Shown in pieces: positions 23,656 to 32,025 of a stretch of DNA of 64,000 nt (position 1 is its first letter; every line of letters begins with the position of its first letter). The notes under the pieces were generated by a model, which was given only the letters and a program-made list of their open reading frames with translations, did not search any database and was not told the DNA's origin. Position numbers and translations under genes: made by a program. This DNA comes from JACVRW01 sp963811055 (GTDB lineage: Bacteria > Actinomycetota > Thermoleophilia > Solirubrobacterales > Thermoleophilaceae): contig CAWEPQ010000019.1 of the NCBI GenBank assembly GCA_963811055.1, forward strand, positions 434,001 to 498,000. The letters are read 5' to 3'.

Positions 23656-23970
23656 CTAGCCGCAGCCGCGCGATCCCGGATTCTCGTTGCAGAACTCCTC
23701 GAAGCGCTCCGCCGGGCTGTCGGTGGGCGGGGGCGTGTCGTTGTCGGGGCTGTCGGGCACCGTCTCCGGCTGCGTCTCGGGCGGCGTGACCTCGGTCACC
23801 GCCGGCTCGGTGGTGGTGTCCGGCTCCACGGCCGTGTCCGCGGGCGCGGGATCCGTGCGCGGGACCGTCAGGTCGGGCAGGGGCGGGGCTGCGTCCGGCT
23901 CGTTGTCGCCGCCACAGCCGGGCGCGGCCGCAAGCAGCGCCAGCAGAACGATCAGGCCACGGCGCCCCAC
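23656..23970 (-). CDS. Putative lipoprotein with a Pro/Thr/Glu-rich linker
   Basis: A 104-residue protein with a lipoprotein signal (hydrophobic core followed by LAAAPGC, lipidated Cys near residue 19). A long low-complexity stretch rich in Pro, Thr, Asp and Glu follows, ending in a small Cys-containing tail (ERFEEFCNENPGSRGCG). The C-terminal tail, with two cysteines in nine residues, could form a disulfide loop. No known domain. It lies tail-to-tail with the STAS gene, four bases apart. Confidence 0.65.
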   Translation of the reverse strand: MGRRGLIVLLALLAAAPGCGGDNEPDAAPPLPDLTVPRTDPAPADTAVEPDTTTEPAVTEVTPPETQPETVPDSPDNDTPPPTDSPAERFEEFCNENPGSRGCG

Positions 23971-23980
23971 GCCGGCCGGG

Positions 23981-24250
23981 TCAGCGCTCGACGGCGGGGA
24001 GCCGGCGACCGCAGTGCGGGCAGTCGTTCAGGTCCTTCTGAGCGAGCTGCTCGAGCGAACAGCCGCACAGGCGCAGGTTCTCGACCGAGTACGGAAGGTC
24101 GCTCGGGGAGGGTGCGAGCGGCAGGACCGCCCCGACCACGCGGAGCTCCTCGCCGGACTCCCCGTCGACGTAACGCATGCCAGGCTCCACTTCCCGTATG
24201 ACTTCCCGGTCGGAGCGGGCACGCAGGCGATACCTCTGGCGGTCGGACAC
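23981..24250 (-). CDS. Small protein with a C-terminal zinc-ribbon-like Cys cluster
   Basis: About 89 residues from a GTG at 24250. The N-terminal half is charged (RQRYRLRARSDREVIREVEPGMRYVDGE), the C-terminal half has CGC and CPHC pairs in LRLCGCSLEQLAQ and LNDCPHCGRRL, a probable four-cysteine zinc site. The frame is open upstream to an ATG at 24289, but that start would cross the start of the divergent glycosyltransferase gene, so the internal GTG is preferred. No homologue is recognised. It is divergently placed from the glycosyltransferase and just upstream of the lipoprotein gene on the same strand. Confidence 0.55.
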   Translation of the reverse strand: MSDRQRYRLRARSDREVIREVEPGMRYVDGESGEELRVVGAVLPLAPSPSDLPYSVENLRLCGCSLEQLAQKDLNDCPHCGRRLPAVER

Positions 24251-24275
24251 GGCGCGGAACAATAGCGAGCACACC

Positions 24276-25772
24276 ATGCGAATCCTCATCTTTCACGGCT
24301 ACCTGCTGCGCGGAACCGGCAGCAACATCTACAACGCCAGCCTCGTTCGCGCCTTCGCGCGGCTCGGCCACGACGTGGAGCTGGTGTGCCAGGAGCGGCG
24401 CGCCGACGAGCTGGACCTGCCCGAGGCCGTGAACGTGACCGTGCCGGACATCGGCGGCGTGCTGCCCGTCTACGTGGCGGATCGTTACGAGGGCTACGAC
24501 GCCGTGCCCTACGCGGACCTGGACGATGCCGCCGTGGAGCGCTACATCGAGGCGAACGTGCGCGCGGTGGCCGAGGTGGCGGACCGCACGCGGCCCGACG
24601 TGGCTCTGGCCAACCATCTGGTGATGGGCCCCGTGATCCTGGCCCGGGCGCTCGGCGAGCGCACGCCGTACGCCGTAAAGGTCCACGGCAGCGCGCTCGA
24701 GTACACGGTCCGCCCCAACCGCGAGCGCTTCCTTCCCTACGCGCTGGAGGGCGTCAGGGGCTCCCAGGGCGTGCTCGTGGGCTCTCGGCACACCGCGGAG
24801 AGCCTGTGGGAGGTCCTGGACGAGCCCGGGCTGCCCGAGCGCACACGGCTTGGGCCGCCCGGCGTGGACGTGCACACCTTCCGGCCACGGGAGCCCGAGG
24901 AAGCGGCTACGGGGCTCCGGCGGCTGGCCGGGCGCCTCGAGTCGGGCGCGGCGGCGGAGTGGGGAGGGGAGGCGGATGCCGCGGCCTCGCTGGCTTCACT
25001 CGATCCGTCGCGTGACCGGATCGTGAGCTACGTGGGCAAGCTGATCGTGTCGAAGGGCGTGGACCTCCTGCTGGCGGCCTGGCCCCTGGTGGTGGCCAAG
25101 GTTCCGGACGCCCGGCTCGTGATCGTGGGGTTCGGCACCTACCGCGAGACGCTCGGGCGCTACGTGGACGCGCTGCGCCGCGCGGACGTGGAGGACCTGC
25201 GGGACATCGCGGCGCGCGGCCGCGAGCTGGAGGGCGGGCCGCCGAGCGTGCTGTCGCACCTCCAGTCGTTCCTGGGCCGCGTTGACGACGAGTGGCTCCG
25301 TACCGCCCCGATCGCTGCCGAGCGCGTGCACTTCACCGGCCGGCTCGAGCACGAGGACCTCCCCGACCTGCTCCCGGCGTGCGAGGCGCAGGTGATGTCG
25401 AGCACCTTCCCGGAGGCCTTCGGAATGGTCGCCGCCGAGGCCGCCGCCTGCGGAGCGCTGCCGCTGTCGGCCAACCACTCCGGCATGGCCGAGGTCACGG
25501 CCACTCTCGCTCCGGCGCTCTCGCCCGAGCTGCGGCGCCTGCTGTCGTTCGAGGTGGGTCCCGGCGCGGTGGAGGAGATCGCGGGCAAGCTCGTGGACTG
25601 GCTCTCCCTCGACTCCGCGGCGCGTGAGCGCGCGCGCGCGGCGCTGGCGGCGGAGGCCGCCGGGCGCTACGGGTGGGAGAGCGTGGCGGAGGGCGTGATC
25701 GCCGCAGCCCACGGCAGGCTCCAGGAGCTACCGTCTCCGGCCCCGCCAGCGGATAGTGTTCCCGACCCGTGA
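24276..25772 (+). CDS. Glycosyltransferase, GT4/GT-B fold
   Basis: A 498-residue GT-B glycosyltransferase. The N-terminal acceptor domain starts MRILIFHGYLLRGTGSNIYNASLVRAFARLGHDVELVCQ, a typical glycine-rich loop. The C-terminal domain has the GT4 donor pattern: VSYVGKLIVSKGVDLLL, ARLVIVGFGTY, RVHFTGRLEHEDLPDLLPACEA and the E-x7-E motif in FPEAFGMVAAEAAACGALPL. An extra segment of about 60 residues between 300 and 360 is longer than average. The sugar donor and acceptor are unknown. The ATG at 24276 is the first start after the divergent small gene. The stop overlaps the start of the cytochrome c gene. Confidence 0.9.
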   Translation: MRILIFHGYLLRGTGSNIYNASLVRAFARLGHDVELVCQERRADELDLPEAVNVTVPDIGGVLPVYVADRYEGYDAVPYADLDDAAVERYIEANVRAVAEVADRTRPDVALANHLVMGPVILARALGERTPYAVKVHGSALEYTVRPNRERFLPYALEGVRGSQGVLVGSRHTAESLWEVLDEPGLPERTRLGPPGVDVHTFRPREPEEAATGLRRLAGRLESGAAAEWGGEADAAASLASLDPSRDRIVSYVGKLIVSKGVDLLLAAWPLVVAKVPDARLVIVGFGTYRETLGRYVDALRRADVEDLRDIAARGRELEGGPPSVLSHLQSFLGRVDDEWLRTAPIAAERVHFTGRLEHEDLPDLLPACEAQVMSSTFPEAFGMVAAEAAACGALPLSANHSGMAEVTATLAPALSPELRRLLSFEVGPGAVEEIAGKLVDWLSLDSAARERARAALAAEAAGRYGWESVAEGVIAAAHGRLQELPSPAPPADSVPDP

Positions 25773-26461
25773 GCCCGCTTCGGAACACGGCCAGGCCGCT
25801 GCTCGCCGCGCTCGTCGCGAGCGTTGTCGTCCTGTCCCTCGCCGCCTGCGGGCGCGACGAGACCGACCTCTCGAACGGCAAGGCCCAGTTCGTGCAGAAA
25901 TGCGGCAGCTGCCACGTCCTGGCGCGGGCCGGCACGGCGGGACAGACAGGCCCCTCGCTCGACGCCGCGTTCCGGGCGGCGCTCCAGGCCGGCGAGAACC
26001 GGGAGACCGTCGAGGGCATCGTGCACAGTCAGATATCGAACGTGCGCCGGGGCAGCGTCATGCCCAAGGACCTTGTCACGGGCTCCGACGCTCGCGACGT
26101 GGCCGCCTACGTGGCCTACGCCACCGGCAGGACCGGCGAGGACGCCGGCGCGCTCGCGCAGGCCGGCCTCGCGGGCGCCACCACGGGCGAGCAGATCTTC
26201 GTCGCCGCGGGCTGCGCCGGCTGTCACGAGCTCGCGAGCGCCGGCGCCACCGGCAACATCGGACCGAGCCTCGACCAGCTGGCCGCCGCGGCCGGCAAGC
26301 GGGAGCCCGGCAAGAGCGCCGAGGACTACGTGCACGAGGCGATCGTCGATCCCGACGCCTACACGGTGAGCGGCTTCGGCAAGGGCGTCATGCCGAGCTA
26401 CGAGGGCAAGCTGAGCGACAAGCAGCTCGACACCCTCGTGCAGTTCCTGCTGGGCAACTAG
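25769..26461 (+). CDS. Diheme cytochrome c, lipoprotein
   Basis: A 230-residue electron carrier. A lipoprotein signal (LSLAAC, Cys near residue 27) anchors it outside the membrane. Two cytochrome c domains follow: CGSCH near residue 46 with a downstream MPK methionine, and CAGCH near residue 150 with MPSY as the axial methionine. It probably passes electrons to one of the two cytochrome c oxidases in this window; the A2-type operon is immediately adjacent and convergent. Its GTG overlaps the glycosyltransferase stop, and its TAG shares the CTAG with the stop of the inositol-phosphatase gene on the other strand. Confidence 0.92.
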   Translation: MSPLRNTARPLLAALVASVVVLSLAACGRDETDLSNGKAQFVQKCGSCHVLARAGTAGQTGPSLDAAFRAALQAGENRETVEGIVHSQISNVRRGSVMPKDLVTGSDARDVAAYVAYATGRTGEDAGALAQAGLAGATTGEQIFVAAGCAGCHELASAGATGNIGPSLDQLAAAAGKREPGKSAEDYVHEAIVDPDAYTVSGFGKGVMPSYEGKLSDKQLDTLVQFLLGN

Positions 26462-27231
26462 GCGGGACCGAGCACGCCGGCGTGCTCGACCAGCGCGGCC
26501 AGCACCTCTGGGGTTCCGGCGGCCGCCAGGCCCGGCGGATCGCCGGGCAGGCGCTCCGTCACGCCACCGGCCTCCTCCACCAGGAGCTTGCCGGCCGCGG
26601 AGTCCCAGGGCTTCAGCCCGTGCTCGAGGAAGCCGTCCACCCGCCCGGCGGCCAGCCAGGCGAGATCGAGTGCCGCGGCGCCCGCCCTGCGGATGTCGCG
26701 CACCTCAGGCAGCATCCGGGCGATCAGCTCCGCCTGGGCGGCTCGGCGCTCCCAGTCGTAGCTGAATCCGGTCGCGATCAGGGCCGCTCGCAGCTCGCGC
26801 CGCTCGCGAACGTGCAGCGGACGCCCGTTGAGGTCGGCGCCCTCTCCGCGCACGGCCCTGAAGGTCTCGTCGCGCGTGGGGTCGTAGACCACGCCCACGG
26901 CCATGCCCTCCTCGTCCTCCAGCGCCACGCTCACGCCCCAGACGGGGAAGCCGTAGAGGAAGTTCACGGTGCCGTCGAGTGGGTCGACGATCCAGCGCCG
27001 TGAGCTCGTGCCCTCGCTCTGCGCACCCTCCTCAGCCAGCAGGCCGTCCTCGGGGCGCTCCGCGGTGAGCAGCTCCTGGATCACGCGCTCCGCTTCGCGG
27101 TCGGCGTCGGACACCGGGTCGGTGCGGCTGGACTTGGTGTCGAGCCCCTCGGGCGGCCGGCCGAAGTAGGAGAGGAGCACCTCTCCCGCCCTCCGGGCGG
27201 CGCGTTCCGCCAGGGCGAGGTCGGCGTTCAG
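26458..27231 (-). CDS. Inositol monophosphatase family protein, probable CTG start
   Basis: A lithium-sensitive-type phosphatase of about 257 residues acting on inositol phosphates or similar sugar phosphates. The metal site is intact: LLAEEGAQ, the WIVDPLDGTVNF block and the C-terminal WDSAAGKLLVEEAGG. The first ATG/GTG/TTG is GTG at 27180, but the family's N-terminal helix is encoded upstream of it (NADLALAERAARRAGEVLLSYF). The only plausible start for that is CTG at 27231, which overlaps the stop of a 36-residue gene as CTGA, mirroring the GTGA/ATGA junctions elsewhere. A shorter protein from 27180 remains possible. Confidence 0.85.
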   Translation of the reverse strand: MNADLALAERAARRAGEVLLSYFGRPPEGLDTKSSRTDPVSDADREAERVIQELLTAERPEDGLLAEEGAQSEGTSSRRWIVDPLDGTVNFLYGFPVWGVSVALEDEEGMAVGVVYDPTRDETFRAVRGEGADLNGRPLHVRERRELRAALIATGFSYDWERRAAQAELIARMLPEVRDIRRAGAAALDLAWLAAGRVDGFLEHGLKPWDSAAGKLLVEEAGGVTERLPGDPPGLAAAGTPEVLAALVEHAGVLGPA

Positions 27232-27338
27232 AATGCCGCCCGCGCCAGGAGGACGATTCCCACCACCAGACCGACTGCCACCGCCACGTAGATGAGGAAG
27301 CGAAATGCCTCCGGCTCGCTGCGGAGCGGGTTCAGCAA
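27228..27338 (-). CDS. Tiny single-pass membrane protein in the oxidase operon
   Basis: Thirty-six residues from TTG at 27338: a polar start (MLNPLRSEPEAFRF) and one membrane helix (LIYVAVAVGLVVGIVLLARAAF). It lies five bases after the ctaE stop on the same strand, and its stop overlaps the next gene. Size, topology and position suggest a small accessory subunit of the oxidase. TTG has no clear Shine-Dalgarno, so translation may depend on coupling. Confidence 0.5.
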   Translation of the reverse strand: MLNPLRSEPEAFRFLIYVAVAVGLVVGIVLLARAAF

Positions 27339-27342
27339 ACCA

Positions 27343-27963
27343 TCAGAGCAGGTAGAGCGTGCTGTACACGAAGACCCACATGACGTCGACGAAGTGCCAG
27401 TAGATGCCCGGCACCTCCACGCCGCGGTGCTCCTCGGGGGTGAAGTGCCCCCGGAAGGCGCGGACGGTGGCCATCGTCAACAGCGTGAGGCCCACGAACA
27501 CGTGTGCTCCGTGGAGTCCGGTGAGCCCGTAGAACACCGAGCCCTGCGCATTGTCGTGAAGGGCGAAGCCGAGGTGCACGTACTCGTTGATCTGGATCGA
27601 GAGAAACGTGAGCCCGAGCCCAACGGTGGTGAGGAGCCCGACCCTCATGGCGCGTGGGTTGCCCCTGCGCGCCCCCTCGAGCGCCCAGTGCATCGTGACG
27701 CTGGAGGACAGCAGGATGCAGGTGTTCACGCCCGCGATCGCGACCGGGAGGTCCTTGCCGTCGAGCGGGAACCAGCCCCCGTCGCCAACGACCCGGATGA
27801 AGAAGTAGGCCGTGAAGAACGCTCCGAAGAGCATGATCTCCGAGACGATGAACAGCAGCATCCCGAGGAACTGGGCCTCCACCCGCGAGGAGCGGTTGGC
27901 CTCCGGCGGCCCGTGGTGCTCGTGCTCGTGGGCGCCGTGCGCCGCTATCGAAGCCGACTCCAT
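27343..27963 (-). CDS. ctaE: Cytochrome c oxidase subunit III
   Basis: A 206-residue heme-copper oxidase subunit III with five predicted membrane helices, the short form usual in actinobacteria. It has a His-rich N-terminus (AHGAHEHEHHGPPEA), the helix FLGMLLFIVSEIMLFGAFFTAYFF with the conserved glutamate, ALEGARRGN, and the C-terminal YWHFVDVMWVFVYSTLYLL signature. It supports proton uptake and turnover stability of subunit I. Its ATG overlaps the stop of the upstream stress-protein gene by one base (TGATG). Confidence 0.95.
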   Translation of the reverse strand: MESASIAAHGAHEHEHHGPPEANRSSRVEAQFLGMLLFIVSEIMLFGAFFTAYFFIRVVGDGGWFPLDGKDLPVAIAGVNTCILLSSSVTMHWALEGARRGNPRAMRVGLLTTVGLGLTFLSIQINEYVHLGFALHDNAQGSVFYGLTGLHGAHVFVGLTLLTMATVRAFRGHFTPEEHRGVEVPGIYWHFVDVMWVFVYSTLYLL

Positions 27964-28775
27964 CAGCCCTCGCTCACCACGTGCTCGACCGGTTTGCCGG
28001 TCGAGGCCTTGACGCGGCCGATCAGGTCGCCGCGCAGCCAGCCCGAGCGGGTCTCCGGGAAGGTCGAGATGACGATGTCGTCGGGCGCGTAGAACTGGAG
28101 CGCGTTCTGGATCGCCGTGTAGGGATCCGGGTGCACGACCTGGCCGATGGCGTCGAAGCCGGCGTCCTGGAGCTCCTTGAGCGTGTGAGCCAGCCGCTCG
28201 GGGGCATCGTCGTCACCGCCGTCGCCGTTCCCGGCTGACTGGGGGGCGATCACGATGAACCGGCGCGGCTCCTCGGCTGCCTTTCGGCGCAGCGCCTCGA
28301 GCAGCGAGGTGTCGCCCATCGTCTGGTTGGCGACCACGAGCGTGCGCTTCACGTCGTCGCGCTCGCTGTCCAGGTCCACCACCACGTGCTCCACCGGCCG
28401 CCGAGCGGCGCGCCGGAGGCGGTCCACGAGTCCTTCGCGCAGCCAGCCGGAGCGCGTCTCCGGATGCGTGGACACGATGATCTCGTCGTAGTCCTGGTCC
28501 CCCAGGGCATCCATCACGGCCGCGTATGGGTCCGGGTCCATCACCTCGCCGTCGGCCTCGATGCCGGCCTCGCGCAGGAGCGCGATCGTCATCTTCACCC
28601 TGTTCTCGGCGGCCTCGCGCACCATGTCCTCGTAGATCACGTAGCCGTGCTTGGGCTGGTTCTGCGGGCAGATCACGTGGACGTATGCCTCGGCGCCCTC
28701 GGCCGCGCTCTTGACGGCGTCGATCAGCGGCCGCCCAGCCGCCGTCTCGTTGGCCACCACGAGTATCCGCTTCAT
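27963..28775 (-). CDS. Tandem universal stress protein (UspA) inside the oxidase operon
   Basis: A 270-residue protein with two divergent Usp-like halves. The first begins MKRILVVANETAAGRPLIDAV; the second KRTLVVANQTMGDTSLLEAL near residue 140. Both halves carry the same block, IIVSTHPETRSGWLREGL and IVISTFPETRSGWLRGDL, and end PVEHVV. The usual Usp nucleotide loop G-x2-G-x9-GS is replaced by this STxPETRSGWLR block, so the proteins form a distinct subgroup. Overlaps on both sides (with ctaD and ctaE) show it is cotranslated with the oxidase. Its role there is unknown. Confidence 0.88.
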   Translation of the reverse strand: MKRILVVANETAAGRPLIDAVKSAAEGAEAYVHVICPQNQPKHGYVIYEDMVREAAENRVKMTIALLREAGIEADGEVMDPDPYAAVMDALGDQDYDEIIVSTHPETRSGWLREGLVDRLRRAARRPVEHVVVDLDSERDDVKRTLVVANQTMGDTSLLEALRRKAAEEPRRFIVIAPQSAGNGDGGDDDAPERLAHTLKELQDAGFDAIGQVVHPDPYTAIQNALQFYAPDDIVISTFPETRSGWLRGDLIGRVKASTGKPVEHVVSEG

Positions 28776-30688
28776 TCGACCGGGGGCGGCGCCCCGCCAC
28801 CGCCTGCGGGCGCGGTTACCGCGGGCGCGGCCGCCTTCTCCTTGAAGACGGCGTGCACCGCGCCGGGTGTGCCGTACTCGTACGGGCCGCCCACCACGGT
28901 CGGGATCTCGTCGAAGTTGAAGATCGGCGGCGGTGAGGACACCTGCCACTCGATCGAGTGCGCCCGCCATGGGTTCGCGGCCGCCGCCGGGCCGTGCCGC
29001 CAGGAGGCGATCATGTTGTAGAGGAAGATCAGGAACGAGGCGCCGAAGATGAACGCCGACACCGAGATGATCGCGTTCCAGGTCGCGAACTGGTCCGCGT
29101 AGTCGGCCACGCGCCGTGGCATTCCGTCGATGCCCACGAGGTGCATCGGCCCGAACGTGAGGTTGAAGAACACGAACGACAGCCAGAAATGCAGCTTGCC
29201 CAGCGTCTCGTCGTACATCCGGCCGGTGATCTTCGGGAACCAGTGGTAGATGCCGGCGAAGATCGTGAACACAGAGCCGCCGAACAGCACGTAGTGGATG
29301 TGGGCGACGATGAAGTACGTGTCCGACACGTGGATGTCGAACGGCACGACGGCGAGCATGATGCCGCTGATCCCGCCCAGGGTGAACATGGTGATGAACC
29401 CGAGCGCGAAGAGCATGGGCGTTCGGAGGTGGATCACCCCTCGCCAGAGAGTGGCGAGCCACGAGAAGATCTTGATGCCCGTGGGCACCGCGATCAGCAT
29501 CGTGGTGATCATCATCGGCACCCGCAGCCAGGAGAACATCCCGGACACGAACATGTGGTGCGCCCAGACCGTGAACCCGAGGATCACGATCGCCACCAGT
29601 GAGAACGCCATCATCCGGTAGCCGAAGACCGGTTTACGGGCGTTGGTCGAGATGACCTCGCTGATGATCCCGAACCCCGGCAGCATCATGATGTAGACGG
29701 CGGGGTGCGAGTAGAACCAGAAGACGTGCTGGTACATCAGCACGTCGCCGCCCGCGGACGGGTCGAAGAAGTGGGTGCCGAGCGACCGGTCCATCAGCAC
29801 GAAGAACTGCGAGCCGGCGATGAAGGGCGTGGCGATCACCACCAGCAGCGAGGTGGTGAAGTTGGCCCACACCAGCAGCGGCATCCGCCAGAACGTCATC
29901 CCCGGCGCCCGCATCGTGATGATCGTGACCAGGAAGTTGAGCGCGGTGGCGATCGAGGACGCGCCTGCGAACTGGACTCCCACGGTGAAGAACTGCTGGC
30001 CCAGCGGCGTCTCGGTGGAGAGCGGGGCGTACGCGGTCCAGCCGGTGGCGAAGGCGCCGCCCTCGACGAAGAAGCTCGCCAGCATCATCACGCCGGCCAC
30101 GGGGAGCATCCAGAAGGACAGAGCGTTGAGGCGCGGGAACGCCATGTCCGGCGCCCCGATCATGAGCGGGATCACGAAGTTCGCGATGCCCGCGAAGACC
30201 GGGATGATGAACAGGAAGATCATCAGCGACGCGTGGACCGAGAACAGGCCGTTGAAGGTGTTCGGGTCCACGAACTGCGTGCCCGGCTGCGCCAGCTCGG
30301 CCCGCATCAGCATCGCCATCAGGCCGCCGGCGATGAAGAAGAAGAACGTGGTGACGATGTACTGGATCCCGATGACCTTGTGGTCGGTGTTCACGCGGAA
30401 GTAGTCCTTCCACGAGCGAGCACCGTGACCGGAGTGGTCCTCGGGCCGGGTGGGCCGGCCGGCGGCCCAGTAGAACCAGTAGTCGAAGCACCCGATGCCG
30501 ATCAGGTAGCCGAACGGCGCTGCCACCAGCGCTCCGACGGTGATGATCGCGTCCCAGTCGAAGAGCGGATCCCAGCCGTACGCGGCACGCGCGGCGACGA
30601 CGATCCCGGTGCCCAGCGCGAACGCCAGGGCCATGCCGAGAAAGGCGCGGTACCAGCCGGGAGCGATGAATCTCTGGGTGAGCGTCAT
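28772..30688 (-). CDS. ctaD: Cytochrome c oxidase subunit I, A2 type
   Basis: A 638-residue heme-copper oxidase core subunit. The first 90 residues hold two extra membrane helices and a short DHSGHGARSW linker before the canonical NTDHKVIGIQY start. Heme and copper ligands are present (VHASLMIFLF, HVFWFYSHPAVYIMM, VWAHHMF, HIHYVLFGG). The helix VI motif is Tyr326-Ser-His-Pro without the glutamate of A1 enzymes, which defines the A2 family of proton-pumping oxidases. The C-terminus is Ala/Pro-rich. It follows ctaC by about 60 bases and overlaps the stress-protein gene (ATGA). Confidence 0.96.
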   Translation of the reverse strand: MTLTQRFIAPGWYRAFLGMALAFALGTGIVVAARAAYGWDPLFDWDAIITVGALVAAPFGYLIGIGCFDYWFYWAAGRPTRPEDHSGHGARSWKDYFRVNTDHKVIGIQYIVTTFFFFIAGGLMAMLMRAELAQPGTQFVDPNTFNGLFSVHASLMIFLFIIPVFAGIANFVIPLMIGAPDMAFPRLNALSFWMLPVAGVMMLASFFVEGGAFATGWTAYAPLSTETPLGQQFFTVGVQFAGASSIATALNFLVTIITMRAPGMTFWRMPLLVWANFTTSLLVVIATPFIAGSQFFVLMDRSLGTHFFDPSAGGDVLMYQHVFWFYSHPAVYIMMLPGFGIISEVISTNARKPVFGYRMMAFSLVAIVILGFTVWAHHMFVSGMFSWLRVPMMITTMLIAVPTGIKIFSWLATLWRGVIHLRTPMLFALGFITMFTLGGISGIMLAVVPFDIHVSDTYFIVAHIHYVLFGGSVFTIFAGIYHWFPKITGRMYDETLGKLHFWLSFVFFNLTFGPMHLVGIDGMPRRVADYADQFATWNAIISVSAFIFGASFLIFLYNMIASWRHGPAAAANPWRAHSIEWQVSSPPPIFNFDEIPTVVGGPYEYGTPGAVHAVFKEKAAAPAVTAPAGGGGAPPPVE

Positions 30689-30749
30689 TCGGGGCTGCCT
30701 GTGCCCGCGGCACGGTACTTCAACCGCATGGCGTACCTAGCGAGTTGGG

Positions 30750-31550
30750 TCATCCTGCCTCGGTTGCGTCGGCCTTCTGGCGCTCCAGCCACGTGTCGAA
30801 CTCGGTCGGCTCCACCACGCGCACCAGCTGGCGCATCGTCGCGTGACCGAGCCCGCAGAGCTCGGCGCATACGACCTGATAGCGGCCCAGCCGGTTGGGA
30901 GTGAGGCGGATCTTGGTGGTGAGCCCCGGCACGGCGTCGGACTTGAGCCTGAACTCGGGCACCCAGAAGTCGTGAAGCACGTCCTTGGTGTTGATCCGGA
31001 ACTCGACGGGACGGTCCTTGGGGAGGACCAGCGTGTTCGTGCGCACCTTCTCGCCGGGGTAGCCGAAGCTCCAGTTGAACTGCTGCCCGGTGACGTTCAC
31101 CACGAGCTCGTTGGGCTGCTTCGCCTCCAGGTCGTCCAGCACGATCCAGCCGTAGATCGCGAGCGCCGAGACCATGATGAAGGGGATCGTCACCCAGATG
31201 ATCTCGAGGCGGGTGTTGCCGTGGATCGGGGCGCCGTCGCGCATGTCCCCGGGGCGGGCGCGGAACTTGTAGACGGAGTAGAGAGCCACCGCCATCACCA
31301 GCACGAAGATCGGCACCGACGCGATCAGGAGGACGTCGTAGAGCGTGTCGATGTCGCTGGCCGACTCGGCGGCGGGCACCGGGAACCAGTCCATCCAGAG
31401 CACGATCACGATCCCGATGACGGACGCCACCAGCCCGATCCCGATCATCCGGCCGATCGGGTGCTTCTCACCCTCGATCCGGGGGTCCTCCTCGGGCGCT
31501 GCCGCGGGCGCGACTGGCCCCGTCTCCCTGTCGCGCTCGGAGTCGTTCAC
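30750..31550 (-). CDS. ctaC: Cytochrome c oxidase subunit II
   Basis: A 266-residue subunit II with two membrane helices (about residues 33-53 and 75-95) and a periplasmic cupredoxin domain with the CuA site: HDFWVPEF histidine and CAELCGLGHATM. The NWSFGYPG segment is the electron-entry region facing cytochrome c. There is no lipobox and no fused heme c domain. The first 30 residues are acidic and Pro-rich. The GTG start is set by the beginning of this acidic tail; an AraC-type gene ends 29 bases upstream. It is the first structural gene of the A2-type operon. Confidence 0.95.
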   Translation of the reverse strand: MNDSERDRETGPVAPAAAPEEDPRIEGEKHPIGRMIGIGLVASVIGIVIVLWMDWFPVPAAESASDIDTLYDVLLIASVPIFVLVMAVALYSVYKFRARPGDMRDGAPIHGNTRLEIIWVTIPFIMVSALAIYGWIVLDDLEAKQPNELVVNVTGQQFNWSFGYPGEKVRTNTLVLPKDRPVEFRINTKDVLHDFWVPEFRLKSDAVPGLTTKIRLTPNRLGRYQVVCAELCGLGHATMRQLVRVVEPTEFDTWLERQKADATEAG

Positions 31551-31578
31551 CGGAGCGCGAGTTTACGGGACTCGGCGG

Positions 31579-31944
31579 TCAGGCGGCGAGCCGACCCGAG
31601 TGGTCGCGATAGCTCGAAGGCGCTCTTCCGTGGTGGCGCCGGAAGGCCTTGGCGAACTGGGCGGGCTGCCGGTAGCCCACGGCGGCGGCCACGCGCGCGA
31701 CCGGCAGCGAGCCGAAACGCAGCAGGGTCGCGGCCCGCTCCATGCGCACGCGCTGGAGCTCGCGCCGGAAGCTGGTTCCGCCGTTCTCGGCAAAGGCGCG
31801 CTGAAGCTGCCTGGTGGAGGTGGCGATCGTGCCGGAGACGGACCTCAGTGTGAGGTCCGGCATCGCGAAGTCGCGCTCGATCACCTCGACCGCCTCCTCG
31901 AAGAGCTCGCGGCGTCGGGAGATGGTTGTTTGGCGCATTACCAC
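31579..31944 (-). CDS. AraC-family DNA-binding domain protein
   Basis: A 121-residue protein that is essentially one AraC/XylS double helix-turn-helix domain: LFEEAVEVIERDFAMPDLTLRSVS, the first HTH ATSTRQLQRAFAENGG, RMERAATLLR, and the second HTH VARVAAAVGYRQPAQFAKAFRRHHG ending APSSYR. There is no ligand-binding domain, as in SoxS/MarA-size regulators. The longest start is GTG at 31944; ATG at 31938 is an alternative. It lies directly upstream of the A2-type oxidase operon on the same strand and may control it or the divergent CBS gene. Confidence 0.88.
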   Translation of the reverse strand: MVMRQTTISRRRELFEEAVEVIERDFAMPDLTLRSVSGTIATSTRQLQRAFAENGGTSFRRELQRVRMERAATLLRFGSLPVARVAAAVGYRQPAQFAKAFRRHHGRAPSSYRDHSGRLAA

Positions 31945-32025
31945 TCTCTACGCAGCACCTGCGCGAATGGATCGATCATGCGATAGCTTGCACCAATCGT
32001 CACTAGCTAACGGGAGGAGCGTCGG

